Source: Marinobacter panjinensis (GTDB lineage Bacteria > Pseudomonadota > Gammaproteobacteria > Pseudomonadales > Oleiphilaceae). From it: a stretch of DNA of 64,000 nucleotides. Both the position numbers and the translations under genes were made by a program. Under the pieces are notes generated by a model. The model was not told where the DNA came from. It ran no database searches and was given only the letters and a program-made list of their open reading frames with translations. The DNA is taken from positions 3,472,001-3,536,000 of the forward strand of contig NZ_SZYH01000001.1 in the NCBI RefSeq assembly GCF_005298175.1, read 5' to 3'. How positions within the stretch are numbered: the first letter of the stretch is position 1; every line of letters begins with the position of its first letter. This document shows positions 28,698-38,600 of this stretch, piece by piece.

Positions 28698-30773
28698 ATG
28701 ACGTCACTGGAAGACATCCCGGTTACCACCCTGAAGGGCGTCGGCGGCGCCCTGGCGGAAAAGCTGGCGAAACTGGGCATCCAGTCGCTTCAGGACCTGC
28801 TGTTTCATCTACCCCACCGATACGAGGATCGCACCCGTATTATCCCCATGGGCAACCTTCGCATCGGCGATGTTGGCGTGGTGGAAGGCGAGGTGATGAA
28901 GGCCGACCTGGTGATGGGGCGGCGCCGCAGCCTGCAGGTAACCCTGAAAGACAGCAGCGGTTTCCTGGTCATGCGGTTTTTTCATTTCAACGCCGCCCAG
29001 AAGAGCCAGCTTACGGAGGGCGCGCGGGTTCGTTGCTTCGGGGAGGTGCGGCCGGGCAGGGCCGGTTACGAGTTCTATCACCCCGAGTACCAGGTGAATC
29101 CACCTCCCATGCCGGCCCGGGGCGAGGCAACACTGACACCGGTCTATCCCCTCACTGAAGGTATTCAGCAACCCCGGGTACGAAGCCTTTGCCAGCAGGC
29201 GCTGGGCTACCTGAAACGCTACCCGATTCGCGAGTGGCTTCCGGCACAGCTGCTGGCCAGTTATCAGTTGCCCGGTATAACCGAGGCGGTAGAACTGGTG
29301 CACTCCCCGCCGGCCAGTGCGCCGGTTCATTTGCTGGTGGAGGGGCGCCACCCGGCCCAGCAGCGGCTGGTGATGGAGGAGTTACTGGCCCACCAGCTCA
29401 GCCTGCTGCAGGTTCGCCAGCAGGTTCAGGCCCGGGAGGCTCTGCCGTTGCTTCCTGCGGGTGATCTGCCCGAGCGGTTTCTCGATCTTCTGCCCTTCAG
29501 CCTCACCGGCGCCCAGCGCCATGTTATGAGCGAAATCCGCCAGGATCTGAGCCAGACGGTCCCCATGTTGCGGCTGGTCCAGGGGGATGTCGGGTCCGGG
29601 AAAACCGTGGTAGCCGCACTGGCCGCGCTTCAGGCGATCGGTGCCGGCGCCCAGGTGGCACTGATGGCGCCCACCGAAATACTGGCAGAGCAGCATTATC
29701 AGAACTTTCACGGCTGGCTTGAGCCCCTGGGTATCCGTGTGGCGTGGTTGTCCGGGAAGATCAAGGGCAAGGCCCGCAAGGAAACCCTGGAGGAGATCGG
29801 CAGTGGCAATGCCTCAGTGGTTATTGGCACTCACGCCCTGTTTCAGGAAGACGTTGCCTTCAGCCGGCTGGCGCTGGTCATTGTAGACGAGCAGCATCGT
29901 TTCGGGGTGCATCAGCGCCTGGCTTTGCGAGAGAAGGGGGTTGGTGGCACCATGGCACCACACCAACTGATCATGACGGCAACTCCGATTCCGCGCACCC
30001 TGGCCATGAGTGCCTACGCGGACCTGGATACGTCGGTGATTGACGAGCTGCCCCCTGGCCGCAAACCCATTGAAACCATCGCTATCCCCGACAGCCGCCG
30101 TGATGATGTGACCGATCGTGTCCGCAAAGCCTGCCGGGAGGGCCGGCAGGCGTATTGGGTATGCACATTGATTGAGGAATCCGAGGCGTTGCAATGCCAG
30201 GCGGCGGAAGTGACCGCCCAGGAGCTGGCGCAACGCCTGCCGGATCTGAAGCTGGGGCTAGTTCATGGGCGCCTGAAAGCTGCGGAAAAGGCGGCGGTGA
30301 TGGAACAGTTCAAGAACGGTGAGCTGGATCTCCTGGTCGCCACCACGGTGATCGAGGTGGGTGTCGATGTGCCCAATGCCTCGTTGATTATTATCGAAAA
30401 CCCGGAGCGATTGGGGCTGGCCCAGTTACATCAGCTGCGGGGCCGGGTTGGCAGGGGCGAAGAGGCCAGCTTCTGTGTTTTGATGTACCACCCGCCCTTG
30501 TCGCTGAACGGCAAGGCTCGTTTGCAGGCTCTGCGGGAAAGCCAGGATGGCTTCGTCATCGCCGAGAAAGATCTGGAAATAAGAGGCCCGGGCGAGGTGC
30601 TGGGCACCCGCCAGACCGGTATGATGCAGTTCCGCCTGGCGGATTTCGAGCGTGACAAGGGCTGGATCGAACCCGTACGGGAAATGGCTCCGGGCCTGAT
30701 GAAACAGCCGGCCCTGGTGAATGGCCTGATTCGCCGCTGGCTGGGTCAGCGAATTCGCTACGGCGACGTATAA
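28698..30773 (+). CDS. recG: ATP-dependent DNA helicase RecG
   Basis: 691 residues from ATG 28698 (MTSLEDIPVTTLKGVG). An N-terminal wedge/OB domain is followed by a superfamily 2 helicase core: motif I GDVGSGKTVVA, motif Ia MAPTEILAEQH, DEQHRFG (motif II), TATPIPRT (motif III), VVATTVIEVGVDVP-like motif V and the QLRGRVGRG motif VI. It reverses stalled forks and branch-migrates junctions. The ATG lies 8 bases past the oxyR stop, so the two are probably co-transcribed. Confidence 0.96.
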   Translation: MTSLEDIPVTTLKGVGGALAEKLAKLGIQSLQDLLFHLPHRYEDRTRIIPMGNLRIGDVGVVEGEVMKADLVMGRRRSLQVTLKDSSGFLVMRFFHFNAAQKSQLTEGARVRCFGEVRPGRAGYEFYHPEYQVNPPPMPARGEATLTPVYPLTEGIQQPRVRSLCQQALGYLKRYPIREWLPAQLLASYQLPGITEAVELVHSPPASAPVHLLVEGRHPAQQRLVMEELLAHQLSLLQVRQQVQAREALPLLPAGDLPERFLDLLPFSLTGAQRHVMSEIRQDLSQTVPMLRLVQGDVGSGKTVVAALAALQAIGAGAQVALMAPTEILAEQHYQNFHGWLEPLGIRVAWLSGKIKGKARKETLEEIGSGNASVVIGTHALFQEDVAFSRLALVIVDEQHRFGVHQRLALREKGVGGTMAPHQLIMTATPIPRTLAMSAYADLDTSVIDELPPGRKPIETIAIPDSRRDDVTDRVRKACREGRQAYWVCTLIEESEALQCQAAEVTAQELAQRLPDLKLGLVHGRLKAAEKAAVMEQFKNGELDLLVATTVIEVGVDVPNASLIIIENPERLGLAQLHQLRGRVGRGEEASFCVLMYHPPLSLNGKARLQALRESQDGFVIAEKDLEIRGPGEVLGTRQTGMMQFRLADFERDKGWIEPVREMAPGLMKQPALVNGLIRRWLGQRIRYGDV

Positions 30774-30904
30774 AAACGGTGCCCGGGCTCGCGTCATAAG
30801 CGCGCAGAAACTAGGCTGAAGTCAACGTCGGGTTGTTGTTTGTACCCTATACTGGACGATAACCAGTGTGCCCTGAACGGTACCGTCAACTTTTGGAGAG
30901 ACTT

Positions 30905-32269
30905 ATGGAGCTACCTGTCGTAGTCCGGCAGGCACTGGGTGATTCAGCGGCCGGTGTTTCCCTGCGTGATGTGAGTCAGGCGCGGGACGATGAGCTGTTG
31001 CGTATGGTGCTGCTCAGCGACGAACTGGGAAACCTTCAGGCCATCTGTCGTCAGGGCGATATGCTTGATATCAATGCCCTGAATAAAGAGCTCGGCCGCG
31101 ACCTGAGGGTGATGAAGCGGCGCGAACAGGTCCGGGTACGGGAACGCTCCGGCCTCACGGAACTGCCGGCGCTGCCCTCCCTGACGGGCTGGCCCACCGT
31201 GGTAGATGCCAGGGTTGACGAGCAGGCTCAGGTTGCCCTGGTGCTGGGTGAGAAGAACCTGTGCATGGTTGTGCCCGGCGATGAGTTCAAAGCGATTACC
31301 GCCGCTGCCGAGCGGCGGGAATTTTCGGTGACGCCGGACTCCATCTCCGTCAACCTGGATAGCCCCGAACGTGACCGGGACCAGTTGCATACCGCCATCC
31401 GGCGATTTACCACTCTGCGCATCCAGCAGCGCCTTGAAGATACCCTGGAGCTGCCTCCGCTGCCCGAAACCGCACAACGGATCATTCATCTGCGGGTCAA
31501 TCCCAATGCTGTCATGGGCGATCTGGTGGATGTTGTGGAGAGTGATCCCAGCCTGGCGGCCCAGGTGGTCAGTTGGGCATCGTCATCGTTCTACGCGGCA
31601 GCCGGGCAGGTGCGGTCGGTGCACGATGCCGTGTCGCGGATTCTGGGATTCGATCTGGTCATGAACCTGGCCATGGGCCTCTCCCTCGGTCGCGCCCTGA
31701 AACAGCCCCAGGATCATCCCGAAGGTTACGTCGACTACTGGCAGCAGGCCATCTGGCAAGCCCAGTCTGCCGGTGTTCTGGCCAGCATGATGCCCCGTGG
31801 CGAGCGCCCGGTGTTTGGCCTGGCATACCTTTCAGGGCTGCTGCATAACTTTGGCTACCTGGTTCTGGCCCAGGTGTTCCCGCCTCACTTCAAGCTGGTT
31901 TGCCGGGCACTGGAAACCAATCCCCATATGGATTCATCGCTGATCGAGCATTATCTGCTGGGTGTTACCCGGGAGCAGATTGCGGCGGAACTGATGCAGA
32001 ACTGGGGAATGCCGGGCGAAGTCTGCCTGGCGATTCGCAACCAGAAAAACCCTGGCTATGAGGGCCCCCATGCAGTTTACGGAAAACTGTTATGGCTGGG
32101 ACGACAATTGTTGACCCGCCGTGGTGTGGCTCTCGGCGCAGGAGAGGAAGTTACTGCGGAATTTTACCAGTCGCTGGGACTGGATCCACAAAAGGTTGAG
32201 GACCAGTTTGACGAACTTGTCCATAACAAGGACAGCATCATGGCCATGGCCGGGATGATGAACCAGTAA
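30905..32269 (+). CDS. YbaK-like plus HDOD domain protein
   Basis: 454 residues from ATG 30905, preceded by GGAGAGA; the frame extends to 30866. The first ~165 residues look like the aminoacyl-tRNA deacylase-associated (YbaK/ProX) fold (VVDARVDEQAQVALVLGEKN). Residues ~185-400 are an HDOD domain (LELPPLPETAQRII, VESDPSLAAQVVSWASSSFY, GLLHNFGYLVL). HDOD proteins occur in signalling without known catalysis. The two-domain form is seen in marine gammaproteobacteria. Function unknown. Confidence 0.82.
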   Translation: MELPVVVRQALGDSAAGVSLRDVSQARDDELLRMVLLSDELGNLQAICRQGDMLDINALNKELGRDLRVMKRREQVRVRERSGLTELPALPSLTGWPTVVDARVDEQAQVALVLGEKNLCMVVPGDEFKAITAAAERREFSVTPDSISVNLDSPERDRDQLHTAIRRFTTLRIQQRLEDTLELPPLPETAQRIIHLRVNPNAVMGDLVDVVESDPSLAAQVVSWASSSFYAAAGQVRSVHDAVSRILGFDLVMNLAMGLSLGRALKQPQDHPEGYVDYWQQAIWQAQSAGVLASMMPRGERPVFGLAYLSGLLHNFGYLVLAQVFPPHFKLVCRALETNPHMDSSLIEHYLLGVTREQIAAELMQNWGMPGEVCLAIRNQKNPGYEGPHAVYGKLLWLGRQLLTRRGVALGAGEEVTAEFYQSLGLDPQKVEDQFDELVHNKDSIMAMAGMMNQ

Positions 32270-32273
32270 CCAC

Positions 32274-32297
32274 AAAAAAGCCGGCCCGAAGGCCGGC
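32274..32297 (-). terminator. Intrinsic terminator, minus strand
   Basis: GCCGGCC-TTCG-GGCCGGC on the minus strand, followed by six T (complement of 32274-32279). It would end minus-strand transcripts from the DUF2489 direction, about 290 bases after that gene's stop. Confidence 0.8.
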
Positions 32298-32590
32298 AAG
32301 CTCACCCGCTTGTTGCAGATCAAACCAAACGTGTTCAGGAGAAAACAATCAGAGACGCTGCAGGGTCAGTAATGGCAGCGCTCTGATTTAAACTTAGCCA
32401 ATCCGAAGGGAAATAAAAGCCCGCCGGGCCTGGGTTTGGTGAGTGAACGAGGCGTCATGTACTTGTAACATGTGAAGAGATTGATTTATAAAGCTAATCA
32501 AGTCTCTAGGGGTGAAGATTATTTACAAAAAGTTACAAAAATGAATCCGGCGGTGACCCACTACGGGCCGGAAACCGGCGTGGGCCTGAA
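32298..32590. other. Non-coding stretch with an inverted repeat
   Basis: No credible gene. An AT-rich part holds the stem AGAGA-TTGATT / AATCAA-GTCTCT (32476-32486, 32496-32507, one bulge). TTGTAA at 32463 and TATAAA at 32487 are 18 bases apart on the plus strand. On the minus strand this is the long 3' region between the DUF2489 stop and the terminator at 32274. Confidence 0.4.
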
Positions 32591-33046
32591 CTAAAAAGGA
32601 TGGCGGCGGATGGCCGTCGCCGCGCGTCGAATGGCATCGGCGTGTTTTTCTTCAACAGCCAGTCTTTCACGGTCCATCTTTTCTACGAATCTGGTTTCTG
32701 TTTCCTGGCGCGTCCGGTGCGTAGGCATATGCTGGATCAGGTCATGCACTTCCTGAAAAATCCGGAAAGGCGGCTGCTCGAGCAGCTCCGGGGCCACATG
32801 CTCCAGCAGTCCCTTGATGCGTAGGCAGGCCTCAGAGTATTCCATCTGGTCCTCTTCCACTGCCATTGCCAGAACCCGGATACTTTCCACCATGCTTTCC
32901 CGGCGTTCCTTCTGAAACGCTTCGGTTTTGGCCTGTCGTTTTTTGCCCTCCTGCAGCGTACGGGACTGGCGAAGGATAAACGCCACCAGTAAAGCGATAG
33001 CCAGCAGGCCGGTGATAATCAGCGTCCATTGAAGCCACGGGGGCAT
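32591..33046 (-). CDS. DUF2489 domain-containing membrane protein
   Basis: 151 residues with one N-terminal membrane helix (about 7-25, LIITGLLAIALLVAFILR) and a charged helical cytoplasmic part. MAVEEDQMEYSEACLRIKGLL and FRIFQEVHDLIQHMPTH are the DUF2489 core. GGAG lies 6 bases before the ATG. It starts 20 bases after the stop of the molybdopterin oxidoreductase and is probably co-transcribed with it. Function unknown. Confidence 0.85.
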   Translation of the reverse strand: MPPWLQWTLIITGLLAIALLVAFILRQSRTLQEGKKRQAKTEAFQKERRESMVESIRVLAMAVEEDQMEYSEACLRIKGLLEHVAPELLEQPPFRIFQEVHDLIQHMPTHRTRQETETRFVEKMDRERLAVEEKHADAIRRAATAIRRHPF

Positions 33047-33066
33047 AGGTTTCTCCGTTCAGGGGT

Positions 33067-35361
33067 TCAGGCCAGTTTGCGCGGGCGCTCCGAGCGCCAT
33101 ACTTTAACATTTACCGTCTGTCCGTTAAGTACGGATGTACCAACCAGCGGATCTGTTTGCTCGTCGCTGATGACGTCATTAATGCTGGCCCCGGCGTGTG
33201 CAACGGCGACCGACTGCCGGGTACCTTCACGATGGTGGCCCCAGCCATGGGGCACCGAGACCACACCTGCCATGATGTCGTCAGTAATTTCCACAGGCAA
33301 TACAATCTTGCCGGCAGGCGAAGCAACCTCGGCCGAATCACCGGCCTGAAGCCCGCAACGGGAGGCGTCCTGAGGGTGCATCATCAGGGTACAGCGCTCT
33401 TTGCCTTTTACCAACCGCTGGCTATTGTGCATCCAGGAATTGTTGCTGCGAACGTGCCGGCGCCCGATCAATAACAGTCCGTCCGCCGGTGGGGCAGGCA
33501 GCAGGGCGTGCAGGCGGTCCAGATCCTGCAGGTAGCGGCGCGGCGCCAGGTTGACCTTGCCATCACGGGTAAACAGCCGACCAGGCATACAGGGGCGCAG
33601 CGGGCCCAGGTCTACCCCGTTGGGCAGCTGTTTCAGAGCATTGATCGAAAGCCCCTTGGGCAGATCCTGCCAGTGCCGGTTCAGCGGACTGAGTTTCGCA
33701 AGGCCGCGCAGAGGGTGGCGCTCCGGGAGAATGTCCATGACCAGGTCAATAGCCGGTTGTACCAGGCCACGGACACGGCCAATGTCGGCGCCGTAGGGTC
33801 CGGCACGCAGCATCATGTCGAGTATCGGGTCTGGCCCGATCTGCTTGAACGCACGCCAGCCCATTTCCGCTCGCACCTGCAGCCGACCGCCTTTGCGTTT
33901 TTTCTCCAGACGATGGGCAAGTTCCAGCAGTATCTGCCAGTCGTGGCGGGTATCCTTGCCGGCATCGAACAGGGCGGGGCTGTACTTGGCGGTGTTACGG
34001 ACGGCGAACATGCTGAAAATGAGGTCGTAGTGACTGCGTTCAAGACCTGCGGTTGGCGGCAGTATGACATCTGCATGGCGGGTGGTTTCGTTGAGGTAGT
34101 AATCCACCGATACCATAAAATCCAGCCCGCTGAAGGCCTCATCAAGACGGGCACCGTTAGGGCTGGAGAGTACCGGGTTACCAGCCACGGTTACGAACGC
34201 ACGGATCTGGCCTTCGCCGGGAGTCAGTATTTCGTCTGCCATGGTGCTGGAGGGGTATTCACCGCCAAACTCGGGCAATTTCTTCACCCGGCTGAACCGC
34301 TTGGCAAAATGCCCGCTCTGGCCGGCCATGCCGCCGAGGGCAACAAGATCGATCGCCGGCTGGGTGAACATCACGCCCCCGGTGCTGTCGAGTTTGCCCG
34401 TGAGAATGTTCAGTACATAGGCGAGCCAGGTGGCGACGCCGCCAAAGGCCTGGGTGCTGGTGCCCATGCGGGTGTAAAGGGCGGCCCTTTGTGTAGTGGC
34501 GAGCTGGCGGGCCAGGTTACGGATGTCCGCCGCTGGCATGCCGGTCTGCTCAGTTACCGCTTCCGGCGTGAAGCCCAGGGAAGCCAGCCGAATCAGATCT
34601 ACATCTTTGGTAAAGGGTTCCGCATGGCCGAGGTTGACCAGGTTCTCTTCGAACAGGGTGTGCACCATCGCCATCAACAACAGGGCGTCGGTACCGGGCC
34701 GGATAAAGTGAAATTCGTCGGCGAGCTTGCCGGTTTCAGTGCGGCGCGGATCCACCACCACCATTTTACCACCGCGGCTTTTCAAGGCCTTCAGCCGGCC
34801 GCGGAAGTCCGGAACCGTCATCAGGCTGCCATTGGAAGCCATGGGATTGGCACCGATGCAGATAAACAGATCGGTCCGGTCTATATCCGGGATGGGAAAC
34901 AGGATCTGGTGCCCGAACATTTCGAGGCTGGCCAGCATATGAGGCAACTGGTCGTTGGAGGTAGCGGAAAAGCGGTTCTGGGTGCCCAATGCCCGCAGGA
35001 ACGGCATGGTTGCCACCAGCGAGCCGTGGTTGTGAACGTTGGGATTGCCCAGGTAGGCGCCAATGCTGTTGCGGCCGTGTTCCTTGCGCACGCGGTGCAG
35101 GCGGTCTGCCACCAGGTCAAAGGCGTCGTCCCAATCCATTTCCTGCCAGCCGTCGGCCGTTTTGCGTACCGGTTTGCGTAACCGTTCAGGGTCTTCGTGA
35201 AGGTCCTGCAGCGCTACCGCCTTGGGGCAGATATGGCCATGGCTTAACGGGTCGTCCTCGTCGCCCTTGATGGAGGCGATATGGCCATCCTTTACCTCGA
35301 TCGCAACGCCACACATGGCTTCACACAGGTGGCAGGTACGAAAGTGGGTGCCGTTTTCCAT
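33067..35361 (-). CDS. Molybdopterin-dependent oxidoreductase (formate dehydrogenase/BisC-like)
   Basis: 764 residues from ATG 35359-35361 (MENGTHFRTCHLCEAMCG), with GGAGAGAG upstream. The open frame runs on into a palindromic repeat, so longer starts are false. The N-terminal Cys-rich [4Fe-4S] site is CHLCEAMCG with the fourth Cys in HICPKA. Mo-bis-MGD binding regions include GANPMASNGS and VVDPRRTETG; the C-terminal MopB domain (VEITDDIMAGVVSVPHGWGH) binds the dinucleotide. No Tat signal precedes the cluster, so it is cytoplasmic. The substrate is unknown; no electron-transfer subunit is adjacent. Confidence 0.88.
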   Translation of the reverse strand: MENGTHFRTCHLCEAMCGVAIEVKDGHIASIKGDEDDPLSHGHICPKAVALQDLHEDPERLRKPVRKTADGWQEMDWDDAFDLVADRLHRVRKEHGRNSIGAYLGNPNVHNHGSLVATMPFLRALGTQNRFSATSNDQLPHMLASLEMFGHQILFPIPDIDRTDLFICIGANPMASNGSLMTVPDFRGRLKALKSRGGKMVVVDPRRTETGKLADEFHFIRPGTDALLLMAMVHTLFEENLVNLGHAEPFTKDVDLIRLASLGFTPEAVTEQTGMPAADIRNLARQLATTQRAALYTRMGTSTQAFGGVATWLAYVLNILTGKLDSTGGVMFTQPAIDLVALGGMAGQSGHFAKRFSRVKKLPEFGGEYPSSTMADEILTPGEGQIRAFVTVAGNPVLSSPNGARLDEAFSGLDFMVSVDYYLNETTRHADVILPPTAGLERSHYDLIFSMFAVRNTAKYSPALFDAGKDTRHDWQILLELAHRLEKKRKGGRLQVRAEMGWRAFKQIGPDPILDMMLRAGPYGADIGRVRGLVQPAIDLVMDILPERHPLRGLAKLSPLNRHWQDLPKGLSINALKQLPNGVDLGPLRPCMPGRLFTRDGKVNLAPRRYLQDLDRLHALLPAPPADGLLLIGRRHVRSNNSWMHNSQRLVKGKERCTLMMHPQDASRCGLQAGDSAEVASPAGKIVLPVEITDDIMAGVVSVPHGWGHHREGTRQSVAVAHAGASINDVISDEQTDPLVGTSVLNGQTVNVKVWRSERPRKLA

Positions 35362-35405
35362 GGGTCTCTCTCCAAACTGGTTTTTATTGTCTTGCTCTGA
35401 GCATG

Positions 35406-35511
35406 GCCAAACGGGGACGGTGTTCCGAAACACGCTGTGAATACGTCCCTGTACGCTCGGGCTCCGCCATCCCTGGCTCCGCACGGTTTCGGAACACCGT
35501 CCCCGCTTGGC
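35406..35511. repeat. Long palindromic interspersed element, copy B
   Basis: 26-base arms (35406-35431 and 35486-35511) are complementary except for one G-U-compatible position, around a 54-base core. The core begins ACGCTGTGAATACGTCCCTG and contains CATCCCTG, both shared with copy A at 7980-8105. The arms share no sequence with copy A. CATCCCTG is flanked here by two direct GGCTCCGC copies. It lies just upstream of the oxidoreductase start. Confidence 0.85.
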
Positions 35512-35599
35512 CCCGGACTTGGGAGTTAGTTTCAACAGGCAACCAGATTAGCAGGAAATTCAGGCGAGGGGAAAACCGGTTTTTGGCTTTACCGGCCAT

Positions 35600-35624
35600 A
35601 AAAAAGGCCAGCCCGAAGGCTGGC
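35600..35624 (-). terminator. Terminator of the lipoprotein gene
   Basis: GCCAGCC-TTCG-GGCTGGC on the minus strand (35607-35624) followed by C and six T. It lies 22 bases past the stop of the 1107-residue lipoprotein. Confidence 0.88.
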
Positions 35625-35645
35625 GATAAGTAGCGGAGCCTGAAG

Positions 35646-38600
35646 TTAGTACTCTGCTGGAATTTCTTTTATGGGGTTGGATATGAAGTTGAGATACAAG
35701 CCGTGATATGGAATTTCCAGCGGCAGCTTCACTGCTGACCCATCTCCGTTGCTGAACTCATCACAGGAATCGGTGCCAGTTCCAGTGAAGATGCCGCCAA
35801 GGCAGCTTACCAGGCCGAGGAAGGTCGTGGTTGCATCGCTACTGCCCGCAACCACAACGTTTATCGCAGGATTTTGCTCATTGATATTTCTTTGCTCGAT
35901 TTGCATTCGGCCGTCATCGAAGAAGCGAATATCTCCCTCAAGCTCCAGGGTAAAAGGATAGCTGAACAGGTTGTGTGCCAGCAGATCCAGTTCCCCTAGT
36001 GGAAGATGGAGGTTCGGCGCATCGAGCATCAGGCGGGCTGTGGTTTCAAATTGCGGTTGTCCATCATCGCCCTCGGAAATATAGCCCTCAATCAGCCCCA
36101 GCGGGTTGTCTTCTGTTTTCTCTTGATACCGCATTCTCAATACCTGCGGGCCAGTAGAAGACTCGGAGGGGCTGCCGGCGAGGTTATAGAATACGGTTGC
36201 CGGTGAGGTAACAAGTAATGTGGGATAAAGCAGAACTTTAACCCTTCCAGTTTTTTCTCCGGTTTCCGGATCAATCTCAGGCCCAACAACTTCAGTGTTC
36301 AGTCCGTAGGTCTGATAGATAAATTTATTGTCAGGGCAGTCATCGGCGTTCTCATAATTGCACCCAACCCTTGCATTGGGTTCGCTTCCGCCATCGTTTC
36401 CAAGAACGGTGGCGTTGCGTGCCATGGCGAGGCGCGAGGCATTAGGCGGTGTCACGTAGTGATCAAGTTCCATACCCTCGGCATCCCTGGCAAACTCGAA
36501 ATCGAATGATTCAAAGGCATCAATCTCGTAGTTTGAATTGGCGTCCCTGATCGGCAGATTTCGCAAGGGTGTGAATACGGTATCCACCTTCGCCTGTCCG
36601 CGAAAGAAAATTTCCAGTGACTCACTTCCATTGCCCGTTGGGCTTAGCAAATGTGAAGCGGCGAAGGCCTTGCCGTTTTCGCCGCAAATGACCCTGGAAC
36701 AGTCGGCTGAGCTCTCATCCCCGGTTTCTGGGTCACCGAATTGATCAGAGACCAGGGTATACCTGTACAGTGTGCCTTCCTCCCATGGTTTCTCCGGGTA
36801 GAAGCGGATACGTTGATTGTTTTTCTCAATCCTTCCCAAAACTGTTTCAACGCGATTACCTGAGCCATCGACCTCCTCGACAATGAATGTGGAATCATTA
36901 ATTGTGTCCAGATCCATGGATTGCGAGAACACGACCACTATAGGTCTGTCTGCGGGCAGGGTCGTGACTGGCAGGCGATCCCGTTCGCGATCCTCTGGCA
37001 AATCGCTACCGGCTTCAGAAAGCTTATCTTTGCAATAGCCGTGATCGCCATTTTCTCCGAGGTCGCGATCAGTGGTTATGCAGGGGAATCCTGGGTAGGT
37101 TGTCAGTGCAAACGGCGATTGTTGGGTTACTGGCTCACTTCCATCATCAATTTGGGGTAGCGAGAAGCTCAGTATTTGTGAAGTGGCACCATTGCCGACC
37201 AAGTCTGTCAGTGCGTTGTCGATCTGCACGGTATAAGCCACCCCGTGCTTAAGCCCACCTTCCGGGTTCAGTATCAGAGCTGTGCCGTCCAGTTTTGCTT
37301 TGAGCGAGCCGTTACCCGTGGTCAGCGGGTTGCCACCTTCATCCAGTACAATACCGTCGGCGATGGATTCCGCGTCCAGCGGCTCATCAAAGTTCAGCAC
37401 CACAGGATCACCCGGGCGCTGCATGTCCTGGCGGGTAGGAGGCACCGCATTTTCCGGCCCCGGCATCCAGCTCACAAGCTGCGGGCCGGTGGTGTCCGCC
37501 AGTTCCTTATCGCGCTGGTCTGCGGCGTTGAGGGCGGATGTGGAATCGGTCGCGGCCTCGATGCGGAAAGCGATGGTGGAGTCGGTGAATTCCTGGCCCA
37601 GCAGGTTGGGTTCAACCATGCCGATGGCATCGATGGTCAGCACGCCGTCTTCCACAATGGCGATACCGGTAAGCTCCACGCCGAGCAGGTCCTGTGACAG
37701 GGAGGCGTTTGGCTGTGCCTCTTCCGTATTCATGGAGACGTCCATGAACAGTTTGACGTGGCGTGGGGCGTTCATGTCATCGGTATAGGGATTGGGCATC
37801 AGATAACCGGTTGCGTCCGACAGCATGGTGACTTTGATGTTGCCGGTCTGCTGCATCTCGCCGGTGGCCGGGTCGATGACGGGCACGCTACCGTTTATCT
37901 TCACATCCAGGCTGCTGCTGTTCAGCACGCTGCCTTTTGGCACCCGCAGGGGCAGGGGCTCATCGGCTTCGAAAGCGGGAGCATAGGCCAGTTCCGCAAA
38001 CAGACCGCCGGTTTGCTGCGATGGCCCGGCGATGCCCTGCAATACCGAGTTCAGGGTAACGCCATTGATGAGTTGGCCATTGAGCCGGGAACGGCGGGCG
38101 CTGGCCTCGTCTTCACCGGCACCCAGTCCGGAATCGATAACTTGCTGGAAAAGCACAACAGTAGGGCTGGTGTCCCGTGGGGTTACTTCTTCGGTGAATT
38201 CGCCCAGGGTATCACCATGGAGTCCTGGCAGATTACGGACAGAAACGGTATAGGTCTCGCCGGAATTCAGAACGTCGTCTTCACGGCCACACAGTTGCGG
38301 GCTGTCAGCCAGGCACGGGTCGATGGTGATGTAGCGGCCATTGACCAGTACCGTTGCCGGTACTGTCTCGCCATTGCCGTCCTTGAGCTCAATGATCCCA
38401 CCTTGCTCTTTCCACTCAGGGTGTACCGCCTGAGTCAGGCGCAGTCGGAATGTGGAAAAATTCATTGGTTTGAACGTGTTGTTCGCGGACGGAATCATCT
38501 CCGCTACGGCGAACCCGGTATCAAGATTATCCAGGGCGGCGATACCACTGAGGGCTCCACGGGTCGTGAACTGGATGCCCTCAGCATCAATAGCGTTCGG

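Noticed and set aside
33508..35181. Open frame of 557 codons opposite the molybdopterin oxidoreductase
   Set aside because: Entirely antisense to a gene with clear cofactor motifs; typical high-GC shadow.
35403..35633. Small frames within the palindromic element and the lipoprotein terminator
   Set aside because: They are made by the repeat sequence itself and recur in different frames in the two copies.
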